DNA from: Paramyrothecium sp. XJ0827 | Taxonomy: Eukaryota > Ascomycota > Sordariomycetes > Hypocreales > Stachybotryaceae | Direction of reading: 5' to 3' | DNA length: 64,000 nt | NCBI GenBank assembly: GCA_020881915.1 | Contig: JAJFPB010000004.1 | Location: 2,170,001-2,234,000, forward strand | Shown here: piece after piece, positions 45,813-56,458 of the stretch | How positions within the stretch are numbered: the first letter of the stretch is position 1 | Layout of the letters: every line of letters starts with the position of its first letter | The notes under the pieces: model-generated | Seen by the model: the letters and a program-made list of their open reading frames with translations, nothing else | What the model was told of the DNA's origin: nothing | Databases searched by the model: none | Position numbers and translations under genes: made by a program

Positions 45813-48800
45813 ATGGACCGCTCCCGCCGCTCTGTTAGCCGTCGCAGACCCTTAGGAACGTCGGCTTCACCCCAGTCTGCTTCAGAAGCATCTTTTGATT
45901 ATCGGGCATCTGTTAGTCCCATCATGGCTCATGCTACAAACACTCCTCAGACCGCCCCCCAGGCCCGTCGCGCCAGCGGCAAATCCCTCCAAACCGCTTT
46001 CACTTTCTCCACGCCCGCGACAAATCGCAGCGTCAACCTGAGGAAGCGGTCAAAAACGACTGATAATTACGACATGCTTGACGATGATGAGGATGATGAC
46101 GGCCCTAAGAAGGGTGGTCACAGCCTTCGGAAACGTGCTCGCGTTGACTATAAGATTGAGCACATTGACGACGAAGTGGTTGTTCCCAACTCTTCCTCAG
46201 CCTCTCGGACAAAGAAGCGGAAGCCAGATCTCTACGATCCCGGCGAGTTCTACGGTTCAGGTCCTAAAAGGCGAGGCGCTTCTGTTGGTGCTGACAACCA
46301 AGGCACGCGCCGCCGCAATCCAGCCCGAAAGTCGACGGAGACAAGACTTTACCGCGAAGAACTCGTGGACGACGAGAATGACGTTCAAGACACTATTGAA
46401 GTCGGCGTCTCATTTTCTGACCTCGAGGATTCCGATCTGGACGGATCCGGCCACACGACGCCTTCGCCTGAACAGTCTCATAAGGCTCGTCAAACTTCTT
46501 CCACGCCAAAGCCCCCAGCACCAAAGTCTATTGCGGACTCGCAGCCTAAGCCTAGTACATCTGCACCGCAAGCCAACAGTGCCCTTGGAATCTTTTCTGC
46601 GCAAATTGCACAATCTCCTGAACCGGTTGGCTCAAAAGAGGATGCCCCTGCGCCAGCCATTGGGGTAGTTGCTCAAACTCGCGCAAAAACCCCAATCCAA
46701 GAATCCAAGGTTGTTGAACGTCAACATTCAGAGAAACCTGCCTTGCCGACTCAAATCAATGCGGTCAGTGATGATATCAAGCCAACTGAACAACATGTCA
46801 CGGCCCAACCAGAGAATTTACCCCAGGAGCCCTTGGCTCCTCAAGTCGAAACTGCAGCGGGTGGCCCTTTAACGACTTTTCCATTGCCCATCAAGGAAGA
46901 CACGGGTGAGCTCTCTCATAGCAAGGTTGACTCGCCAGCTGTGCCACCAACTTCCACTAGCGAAGCCGTTGCGTCTTCTGAAGAGACGTCTACGAAACAG
47001 CCAGAAAAATCCGATGTTGTAGAGTCAGAAACACCTGCAGTCAATGAGCCTGAAGCGTCTGACGTCAATAAGCCTGGAGCACCTACAGTTACAGAGTCTG
47101 ATGCATCTGCTGGCACCAAACCAGCAGCACCTATAGTCACGGAAGCAGACGTATCTGCGGGCATGGAACCAGAAGCACTCACAGCAACGGAGCCAGAAGC
47201 ATCCACAGCAACGGAGCCAGAAGCACCCACAGCAACGGAGCCAGAAGCACCTACGGTAACGGAGCGAGAAGCACCTACGGTAACGGAGCGAGAAGCACCT
47301 ACGGCTACGGAACCAGAGGCACCTACACTTACGGATTCAAAAGCACCTGCAGATACAGAGCCAGAAGCATACGCAGGCGCAGAGTCAAAATCACATGCAG
47401 GCATAGGGTCAGCAGTACCTACGATAGCAGAGCCAGAAGCACATACGGTCACTGAACCAGAAACATCTATAATCACAAAACCAGAAGCGTCTAACATCAA
47501 AGAGCCAGAAGCGCCTGTCATCAAAGACCAAGAACCGGCAGTTCCAGAGCAAGAGCCTGTTGTTAAAGAGTCGGAAGCAGTAGTGGTCAAAGAGCTAGAA
47601 GAGCCCGTTGCCAAACAACTCGAAAAATCCGACATCAAGGAGCCAGATGAACCGGTGGCCAAGGAGGAAGCTGTAGCAGTTCTCCCCCAATCTTCCCCCA
47701 AGGCCGCTGCTCAGGTAATTGTCTCAGGAGAGACAGGAAGCAAGAGGGATCCGACTCCTGTGGCTCCTTCATTACCTGAAAACACAGAGCATGCCCAATC
47801 GGACACTGTGTCCGTCATTGAGACCACTGGGGACACTGTGGAAATAGTTACAAAAGATGTAGCGGATGTTGGAGAAAACCACGATGACGCTCCTTCCGCT
47901 GTCATCTCTGATCATCCAAACAATTCGTCAGAGATTGTTGATGAGGCTGTTTCAGCACCGGTTGACGCAGTCCTTGTCACGTCCCCTGACACGGCTCTCC
48001 CAGCATCTACTGATAGGGGCTCCCCAATGGTTCTTGATGAAGTTCCGCCATCTACCACGGACGTTACCATTGAGGCTACAGGCTACGAGTCTCAAAAAGA
48101 TACCCCTGCAGAAATTATAGGCGACATTGCTACGGAGAGAGTCAACGAGCAAGCTGGAGAGACTCCAATTGACCCTACTCTGCTTCCCCAACCCGACAAA
48201 ACTTCAACTGCCACTGCCACAGAATCTGATGTCAAGGAGCAGCCATCACTCGCCCCTTCTGAAGCTCCTTCGGAAAAGCAAGTTGCCGATGTCGACATCC
48301 AAATGGGTGAGGCTGTGGTCGAAGTGAAAGAGTCTCCAAAGCCACCAATGCCTCAGTCAAAGTGGCTCAAGCCTCAGCCCACTCCTGCTGGTAAATGGGC
48401 ACATCTAACGCCGTACATTGAAGGGGAATCATCTACGTACCCGGAAAAACGGGCCCGATCTGATGACGATGGACCCAGCGAAGATCAGACCCCCGAAGAG
48501 AAAGAAAATGACAAGGAGGCGGGCGACATGGAGCCTATGGTCGAAGACAATGATGATGGGCCTGAGATAACCGTTCCTGAAGCCCCCACTCCAGCTCTCA
48601 ACACTCCTACTCGCGGTTCTCCGGTGCCTGATTCTGCCGATCCAACCGGTTTCAACTCACCGGCGCCGGCTATTGAAGAGGCCGACGATGCCGAGGTGTC
48701 TGAGTCACAGGATCCCGCGGACGCAAAACGATACTTCAAATACCGGAAGCTTCGTAATGCCGAAGAGTATATTGCGGCTATTGAGAATTACGAAGATATG

Positions 48801-50348
48801 TCGACTGCAGAGTTGTACGAAACCCTTGAAGCGATCAATGTATCCATGGTCCAATGGCAGAAGGAATGGACCGGGTTGAGCAAGGTAGTTGATGATTATG
48901 AGAATTCGCTACGCCGGCGCCTGGCAGATTCCAAGTATGAGTCGCGCACTCGCAACCTCCACCAGCACGGTGTCAACTATGAAGAGCCAGACTTTGCGCT
49001 TAAAGGCTACAGGGCGAAGGAAAGAGAGACGATTAGCGAAACCCGGTTCCTGCAGGGTCAAGATCGCATTATGGCTGCCACCTATGGGTTTGAATACGAC
49101 CCTCATCCGTCCAAGATCGGTCGCCAGAACCCTGAGACGCAGCAAGTTGGCATTATGACTCGAGGCAGATCACTACGAAATCAACCCCGACAGACAGTCA
49201 AAGCTACTGAAGCCGACGATGTTACCAGCAAGAGGCAGCGAAAGCTGGTTCAGTTGTTTGACCCCGCCATGCAGGACATCAGCCGAAGCTCTACACCCGT
49301 TCCAACACGAGGCAGAAGGCGTCGGAATCTCAACGGAGATGCTGAGGAATCGCAGCACAACATTACTTCGAGCTTTGACGGAGAAGTGCAGTCCGATGCG
49401 GATGAGACAGCGCCCAGACGACGGAAAAGGGCAGCACGCCAGAAGCAAATCATCCCCAGCATTATTGAGGATATTGCACCCTACCAAGAAAACACAGCGC
49501 AACAAGAATCAGGTAGACCTGGCCGAAGGGCCCGAGCGAAGCAAACTATGGATACATACTCTTTCCATGACTTTGAGGACGAACCCCAGCCAGAGCTGAA
49601 GCAACCTAAACGCCACCTGCTTACACTCAAGATTCCAAAGGGCAAGAATTTCAGCGAGCCATCATCCGCAATCACCGACAATGGTGACTCTCGACCTTCG
49701 ACTGCTTCCTCGGACTCGACAACTCACACGGCTGAGTCGTCCTATTCCTTCCGGCCCAAGCGACAGAAGCGATTCCGAGACGATCCTGACGAGAGTGAGA
49801 GTGCGAACCAGGCACCGCCGAAGAAGAGAGGGAAGCGAAGCAGCCACCAGATTGTCGCGGGAGAAGATATGACACCCGCATCAGGCTTTTACACGCCTGA
49901 GCCCACCCAGATGCCCAGCAACCGCAAAGTCCAGAAGATCAAAGTTGTTCGCGCCAACCCCGAAAGCCGAAATGGTACACCATCGTCACAACCACCAAAC
50001 GATGACGGCGATGAGCCGAGGAAGGACTACAAGTCCATGACCAAGTCGGAGAAGATGTCGGCGTCAATGAAGAGTGAGTTTTACCGCGTCAACCCCGTGC
50101 GCAGCGAACTCTTGTACTAACCAACGGCAGGCCGCTGGGCAAATGGCAACATGGCTGGGGCCGTGGAGAAGCGAAAGGCAACCTTGGCTGCAAAGAAGGC
50201 CGCTCAGGCCGCCGCCGAGCAGCGCGTTGGGCCCATCGCGCCAAAGCCGAAGGCGAAACCAACTAAGAAGGATGCACCAAGCCAGATGCAGGCTCCTGAG
50301 ATGTCCCAGGAGGTGCCTGGTATGGGCATGCCGTATCCCGGCAACTAG
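45813..50348 (+). CDS. Large disordered, probably nuclear protein with Thr/Glu/Pro repeat
   Basis: Exons 45813-50073 and 50131-50348 encode 1492 aa; the 57-nt intron (GTGAGT, branch ACTAACC, acceptor GCAG) joins SMK to SRWANGNMAG. The N-terminus is Arg/Ser-rich, with basic clusters resembling nuclear localisation signals (RKRSKTTDNY, LRKRARVDYK, TKKRKPD). Residues about 440-590 are an 8-residue repeat of the EPEAPTVT type. The only segment that looks folded and conserved is about residues 970-1110 (KYRKLRNAEEYIAAIENYED, LYETLEAINVSMVQWQKEW, RRRLADSKYESRTRN), predicted helical; I do not recognise it. The rest is basic and disordered to a Met/Gly/Pro tail. A chromatin-associated role is a guess from composition. 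The start is the first ATG after a CT/CA-rich leader and a short GC-balanced spacer. Confidence 0.85.
47166..47340 (+). repeat. 24-bp coding minisatellite
   Basis: About seven tandem 24-bp units of the form GAGCCAGAAGCACCTACGG plus a variable end encode the octapeptide EPEAPT(A/V)T; adjacent copies such as those around 47245-47310 are nearly identical. More diverged copies extend to about 47030 and 47560. The frame is kept throughout. Confidence 0.85.
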
Positions 50349-51721
50349 GGAGTGTCCCGGGTCAGAAGCAACAGCCTCGATCCTCAAGACAATCTTAGGT
50401 CCGGGTTGCTGTGCAACGTGCAACGTGCGTGAGGTAATACGCAAATGAGGTACTGCACAATACTGTCAGGCCTTAAGACGGACTCAACCGAGCTCCGTGT
50501 AACAATACATTGGTTTCAAAACAGAGGTGCCTGCAACGGCACAACGTACATTTTCATTCAGTTATTTCCTTTCTCCCCTTTCTTTTCTCTCTTTTTTCCT
50601 TTCCTCTTTCGTTCTTATTTCTGCCTTTTCAGTCCCTTCTGGTGCAATCCACCGAGCGGGTTCTTCCTTGGTCTCTTTTTGTACAGGGCTGCTAATCCAT
50701 TCACTGTACCCGTAAACGATGATTTTTTTTATTTATTCTTTGTCACAAAGCATCGGGGGATTATCAGCATCTGGCAATGGCTTGGTCCATCCATGGCGTT
50801 GGGCGACAAAATTGAAACCGCAACAAGGTTGTCTTGTTACACTCGGCATACTTGTACACATAGTCAGATAGCGTGTGTGGTGGCAGAAATTTTTTCATGG
50901 TCTTTAAGCTACGTGGTGTTCTCGCATTCTCACAGTGAGGTTAGTCTAATGAGGGTTGTCACATATGTTTAGTTGGAGAAATGGAGCGCAGTGCATAAAA
51001 CCTTGACATTGTCTATCTCGTCAACACCGCCTATTTTTGTTAGACGTGCATAGTTAACAACCATTGGAAATACTGACACGTTCTTCAAAAGAGTGAAAAT
51101 AAAATAAAAACCTTACACAGACACTCAATACCAAGACCTCAAGCAACATGAGGCATGGTTTACTTTTCAAGGAGCGTACAGGGTAGGTCAGGAGCCAAGC
51201 TTGTTCTACGTAACAAGCCGAAAACAGAGGTCCGTGCATGATTGGCTGGATGTCTACAATCAATCCGCACTAGGATTTTCCTCGTGGGATTCCATGGCAG
51301 AGTTTGCTGTCGTGGCCATTGCTTCATTGGTCGTATCAACAAAACGAACAGGGACGGAGACTCCCCCGGAATGCGATGGTGTACGAATCCCGCCCAGCTA
51401 CAGTCCTCACATCTAGCACATTGGATGGTACTGATGCAGGGTGCGACGACTACAAGACCATTCCACATGCGCGTCATTATTTTTGGGCTTGAAGTGTTTG
51501 TTGATTGTCCTTGTTGTGATGCCTGGTATGAATCATCCTTACACGCCGCAACCAAAATGCAGAGCCTGCCAATCCTTATGACTGAACCCGGACCCATCCT
51601 CCACCGCAAACCCTTCCGCCCCAAGCTCAACAGGAAGAAGGGCTGCTTCGCGCTCTATTGATCGCACCGGAAACAACCATGCCGTTTGAGTTTTTTTCTT
51701 CGTCGTCAAAAAATTCCCCCT
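50349..51721. other. Convergent intergenic region, no convincing gene
   Basis: 3' flanks of the large protein gene (plus) and uL14 (minus). A T/C-rich run lies at 50560-50640. Frames of 139-156 codons on opposite strands at 51160-51661 mirror each other and show no domain. Confidence 0.45.
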
Positions 51722-52711
51722 TTACATCACGACACCAGAGTTGCTGGCAATACGCTGTCCACAGATGTTAGTGTGCGTTCTAGAAGTCTGGTGAGTCGGG
51801 TAACTTACGGGCCACAGCTCAGCAGCCTCCTTGCCGACAGGGCCAGTGATGGCCGAGCCCTTCATCTCACCCTTGGGGTTGACGATCTGTAATGGCGGTG
51901 TTAGCAGCACGTCCTCGCAAACTACCACCGGCATTTCAAGCCGTGGGAGCACAGAGGATTTCGGCAAGACTTACGACACCGGCGTTGTCCTCGAAGTACA
52001 GGAAGACACCGTCGAATCGCTTCCAGGGCTTGGCCTGGCGGACGATGACAGCGGGGTGGACCTTCTTTCGCAGCTCAGGCTTTCCCTTCTTGACGGTGGC
52101 CATGACCATGTCGCCAACACCGCCGGCGGGCAGACGGTTCAGGCGGGCACCGATACCCTTGACGGAGATGATGTACAGGTTACGGGCACCGGAGTTGTCG
52201 GCGCAGTTCATGACGGCACCACTGTTCGGAGGCAAGTTAGCTCGACGAGGCTCGGGTGGGGAAATCGAGTTTCGTTCGGATCGGCAGGAGTGTTAACGTA
52301 CACAGGAAGACCCAGGGTCATCTTGAGCTTGCCACCAGGGGCACCACGCCTGAAGAGGATCCGTTAGCTGTATGTTCCAAGAGCGGCTCCATGGGCTCAG
52401 CCAATTCTCGAGGCGGATAGGTCTGTTCAGGTAGTCCAAAATTGCGAGCCTCGTTGTCGTCGTAGCTTTTCCGGCGGCTCATCAGCGTGAAGCCCAGACG
52501 ATTTGCTTCATCAGTGGCCGCAGAGCAGATCGCTTTGCACAATGATCCTCCCTCCCTCACTCCCACCCGCCTGCCGAGCTGTTCGTCTGGTGCTTCGCTG
52601 CGAGCCGGTTTCCGCCCCCCACTCTCTGTTACGAACTTGGACCTGAACCGCCGTCGAGAATTGCCGATATCATGTCGCAGAGCTCTGAATAACTTACGAG
52701 AGTTTGGCCAT
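51722..52711 (-). CDS. RPL23: 60S ribosomal protein uL14 (L23)
   Basis: A 139-aa protein of the large ribosomal subunit, in five exons: 52711-52698, 52349-52302, 52221-51975, 51886-51809 and 51754-51722. Introns are 348, 80, 88 and 54 nt, with donors GTAAGT, GTACGT, GTAAGT and GTAAGT. The spliced protein reads [20 protein letters not shown], then [18 protein letters not shown] and [20 protein letters not shown], and ends [14 protein letters not shown], an almost complete match to the uL14 consensus. The first exon has only 14 bases and is followed by a long first intron, the usual layout of fungal ribosomal-protein genes, where the intron often carries expression signals. The gene is single-domain, with no missing conserved segment. 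Confidence 0.96.
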
Positions 52712-53423
52712 TGTGTCGGTTTGTGTGCGGCGTTAATTCGTGAAGATGCTGCCGTTTCTCGTGTTGGCGTCGTGAGCTTGAACTTTTCGAAAAATTGACC
52801 ACAATCTTGTGGGGTTGGAAACCCTACATGGAACGCGCACGTGATTTGGAAAATGCGGCCGCTAAGGTCTGCACCGTAAGTACCTCCCATACCTTTGCGG
52901 TCCCCACCCTTAGGTAATACGATAAGGCACCTCAGGGCCCGATTTAAAATCCGACCCCGCCAATTTCGCCGCGCACACGTCTCCATTGGTCGTCGTGCAA
53001 ATCTTCTGGCCATGTCCGGTCAACAGCTTGTTTGCAGGTTGGCCATTTGACCGATTGGATGTAACCTGTAGTAGTGCCTTTCCGCCAGTTGTATTCCCTA
53101 CGCAACACAGGCCAAAGCCAACAACTGTCCACACGTCACTTCGCTGATCCTGTAGTCTTCTACTCTTCGGAGGAACGACGTGGGTCTTTCGCGGACGAAA
53201 GCGAGTTCCACCACCAACACCGCCGCCTCACAATACTCGTTCTGGAAGAGGGACAGTTCGTAATAAGTATTGATTCATGTCCTGGATTTCGATCTGGAAC
53301 TATAGACATGGGGTATAAAAATGGAATAGCATCAGGTAAGCTTCGCTCGCACCACCTTACAGCTTCATAATGTACGACTTTCATCAGTGCGCCCATGCTC
53401 GCTCTTGCATTGCTCCCCATCCA
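52712..53423. other. Promoter region of uL14, no gene seen
   Basis: Lies between the uL14 start and the 3' end of the short spliced gene on the same strand. It contains one TTAGGTAATACG/TAAGGCACC stretch near 52910-52930, related to the dispersed GGTAAGGTAC motifs. Confidence 0.45.
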
Positions 53424-53658
53424 TCAGGGCTTCTTCTCTCCACCCTTGCCAGGGTCACTTCCCTTCTTGCGCTCAATACCCTTTTCATCGCCGGAATTGT
53501 CTTCTTTGGCGGCCTTGAATAGCTTGTCGCCAACTCCCTGTTCCTTGATATATCTCCCCATCATATATGTACTGTTCAGGTTACTCAGTTCTGTCTTTTT
53601 GCCTTCCTATGGTAGACCTTGTCGAAGACACTCACCTGGGCTTATTGCTTGAGGACAT
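53424..53658 (-). CDS. Short spliced gene, hydrophilic 56-residue protein of unknown function
   Basis: Assembled from two exons, 53658-53636 and 53571-53424, with a 64-nt intron (donor GTGAGT, acceptor AACAG). The product starts MSSSNKPSTYMMGRYIKEQG, continues VGDKLFKAAKEDNSGDEKG and ends KKGSDPGKGGEKKP before TGA: 56 aa, highly charged and Lys/Gly-rich, with no signal peptide or membrane segment. Neither exon is long enough to stand out as an open frame alone; the call rests on a clean donor/acceptor pair restoring one frame and on the codon-like composition of exon 2. I recognise no family. It lies about 0.7 kb upstream of uL14 on the same strand. Confidence 0.6.
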
Positions 53659-55641
53659 ATTTGCTGTTCAGTATTGGTTCGAAGTGTATACATGAACTGA
53701 TGTATAGCACAGGCGCGTTGCCTTGATGTCTATGCGCGACTGCTTCTTGATGGAAACTAGTACTGGGATCAAGGATAGCTGTCTCGTATGACCACGGAGC
53801 CTGAGATCAATTGGTTCTCATCAAGAAAAGTTGCCATCTTTATGTGTCCCAAAGCCTGGCATACCGGTAAAGGCATGCTGTTGACCGGTTTGACGACAGG
53901 CCCACACCACTTTTGCCGTTGCGGCTCTGCGTTGAAGCTCCTACTGGCTCTCCGGTGGGTACAATAGTCTCGAAAGTTCGAGAGGATGAATGGTGTCCAT
54001 TTTGGCCATACAGTATGTCCTGAACACAAATGAGGTGCCTTCGATCTTTTGGAATGGTTAGCAGGCCGAGAATGCTTCACGTACCGCCCATGACCGAGGC
54101 GACACTAGCGCTATGCCAGAGCGAGGGTAAATGGACTGCCATATTTGTTTATGATGCTACTGAAGTCATCACAGTGTGGAGAGCCACTACAACCGAACAA
54201 TAGCTTCGCTTCACATCATGCAAGAAGTCACATTGCCCTTGTGCAGCATACATGCTGTAGGCCGGGAACGTGACATGATACGAGCAATTAGTGTAAACTA
54301 CATGCAGCTATCTTGATGCCCATGGGCTAGCAAGTCCCATAACCCACGCCAGTTGACGTGATACTGGACCAAGCCTGCATCATATCTCGTCCATGGCGTA
54401 ACGATACGTCGCTCGTGCAGATAGCAGGCGAATGAGAAAACGGAATGGGGGCGAACCGTGCCAATCACGGATAAATCTCAATTTATCCAGCATAAATAGC
54501 TCGCATGCTGCATAAAAGCCAGCACCAAGGCCCACCCAGCGCCAATGGACATGCCTCCTACCAGGTCTGGGCAAGCGGTTCATGCATGCAGCGCTATCGG
54601 GTCGGCCATTCATATGGCCAGCTGATATCTAAGTGTTGTATTTCCGCCATCTTTCGCGGCTCCACTGATCGGAAGGAGTCTGGATGGTTGGTTTGTTGGT
54701 CGAATCATTCCTGTTACACAGTCTTGCATCGGAGCTAGCTATGAGTAGTGGCGTGGCGTGGCGGCACTGGGAAGACCTAGGAGCAATTTATCACTCATTT
54801 CCAACATCGCTTCCAGTCTACTGTACTAGGTACAAATGCGTGCCATCTGTGCCCAAATAATCGAATATTGAATGCATGGCCCACAACTGATACACAACTA
54901 TTGAGGTTGCCGGTAAAAGATGGCCGACCGATTCGTTCATTTTATGTGGGGCAATACCCGATGCGCGGCCCCACCTTGACCGCGTGCCACAACCGGTCAA
55001 CACGGGGAGTAGGCCGGTTGATCGCTAATACTCCGCACTGCACGGAACAATAGCTGAACCATACTTAGTTTTCGACGCCAGTTAGAATGGAACACTGGTG
55101 AGTGGAACATTTGAAATCCATGCAGTTAGTATCTGGAGTGTCAATTCCCTGGGTAGTCCAGACTGGTCTGCTTACAACAGCACCGGTGATGCATGGCAAG
55201 ATGCATAGCCATGTGCGTGACGATTTCACAAACCATCTACCACATGCACTGTACTGTGGATAGGATTCTCGAAAAAAAAAAAACACCGTGCATTGGCAAC
55301 AGGGACAGCGGCTTGTTGCTGATTCTCAGATTCCATGTGTAATTGCGCTCACGTCCTGCACTGCTTTTGACGCTGTTTTTGGCGATGGAGTGGGCAATTT
55401 TAAAAGGCCGGGTATAGGCATAGGCTATAGCGCGTGTGGGTCGAGAACACACTGGGGGCCCTGGTCACGCTCGGACCGTGGATGCCTTGAGCCTCCAAAT
55501 CTCATTTTACCCTACAGGTTCATTAACCCCAGATGGCAGTTCTTGGTTAACAATTTCTCCCTTCTTCGTTCAACACCTCTTACAAAAACCAAACTGGTTT
55601 GCTGTCGCGAAGAAAGCTACAGAAAAGGACGTTGCACATCC
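53659..55641. other. 2 kb intergenic region, no gene seen
   Basis: Upstream of the short spliced gene (minus) and of the small membrane protein (plus). Only short, scattered frames are present. An A12 run lies at 55273-55284. Confidence 0.45.
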
Positions 55642-56022
55642 ATGGCGTATCTCGAGAATGGTGTCCTGCGCTCACGCCCCCGGCGGTTCTTCAGCCAGAC
55701 ACTCTACCGTTGGTCCTTGATCGCTCAGCACCCAACAGCCATCACTTTCCGGGAATTTGTCTCGCTCACACTCTTCCTATACGCCACCTATGAAGCCTAC
55801 ATTACCAGTGGAAGGTTGCGACATCTGCTGTGGCGCCTGGAGGTGGAGGAAGTCTGCGGCTCCAGGACAGCAGCAATGGATTGCCTGCAGCTGTACACAT
55901 TCGCCGTGGCTCGGGAGGTACTCTATTGGCTAGGAAAGACCCTGAAATGGCTTCCGATTGCCATTGTCGTTATCTTTGTTTACGAGGAGTTCATAGTTGG
56001 GTCCAGAAGAAAGAATTCGTGA
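55642..56022 (+). CDS. Small putative membrane protein, unknown function
   Basis: An intronless frame of 126 aa starting at the ATG in CATCCATGGCG, which follows a CT-rich leader (about 55545-55580). The N-terminus is basic (SRPRRFFSQTLYRW). Two hydrophobic segments are visible: about residues 34-52 (ITFREFVSLTLFLYATYEAY) and 100-117 (WLPIAIVVIFVYEEFIVG), with a basic tail GSRRKNS. Between them lies an amphipathic region with three Cys. I recognise no family. The same frame is open upstream to 55288, but that part has no coding character. The tRNA-Lys gene lies 350 bp downstream. It may be a lineage-specific gene or a chance frame. Confidence 0.45.
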   Translation: MAYLENGVLRSRPRRFFSQTLYRWSLIAQHPTAITFREFVSLTLFLYATYEAYITSGRLRHLLWRLEVEEVCGSRTAAMDCLQLYTFAVAREVLYWLGKTLKWLPIAIVVIFVYEEFIVGSRRKNS

Positions 56023-56370
56023 GCCCGGTACAGAGTATCGCTGCCTGACAGCACAATTCACGCAGAAAGACGAAGCCCCTGCATGAGTAGGCGACAGGGA
56101 TCTGTGATTCGAAAGGCGCAGGGTCAATCAGAGAGCGCTGGGGGTTTTGGTCCGAAAGAAGCGATAACAAATATGTATGTACGGATAATATGACCTTACT
56201 ACTGTGCCATGGAGCGGGTTTGTGAAGGCAAATATGCAATTTTCCATGTGCCCAGGACTGCCTCGGCCCGCCGAACTGAGACTCAGTTGGGGGCGTATGC
56301 CACCAGAATTAGGGGTACCTATCATAATGTGTAATTAGGGCCGCGATTTTCAACAAGCATCGGATTCGGT
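56023..56370. other. Intergenic spacer before the tRNA, no gene seen
   Basis: 348 bases between the small membrane protein and tRNA-Lys with no supported feature. Confidence 0.45.
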
Positions 56371-56455
56371 GCCCGGTTAGCTCAATCGGTAGAGCGTGAG
56401 ACTCTTAGGAGTACACGAAATCTCAAGGTTGCGGGTTCGACCCCCGCATCGGGCT
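56371..56455 (+). tRNA. tRNA-Lys (anticodon CTT) with a 12-nt intron
   Basis: The acceptor stem GCCCGGT pairs with ATCGGGC at 56448-56454. The D-arm/A-box TTAGCTCAATCGGTAGAGC and the B-box GGGTTCGACCC are intact. The anticodon stem TGAGA/TCTCA encloses loop CTCTTA...A with anticodon CTT. An intron of about 12 bases (56408-56419) lies one base after the anticodon, the canonical position. T residues at 56455-56458 form the RNA polymerase III terminator. Confidence 0.95.
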
Positions 56456-56458
56456 TTT
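56455..56458 (+). terminator. RNA polymerase III terminator (T4)
   Basis: TTTT directly after the acceptor stem of the tRNA-Lys gene. Confidence 0.75.

Noticed and set aside
46916..47701. 261-codon minus-strand frame inside the large protein gene
   Set aside because: It is the mirror of the 24-bp repeat; the plus-strand frame is far longer and is spliced.
51160..51661. 156-codon minus and 139-codon plus frames
   Set aside because: Antiparallel frames in a convergent 3' region; most likely chance.
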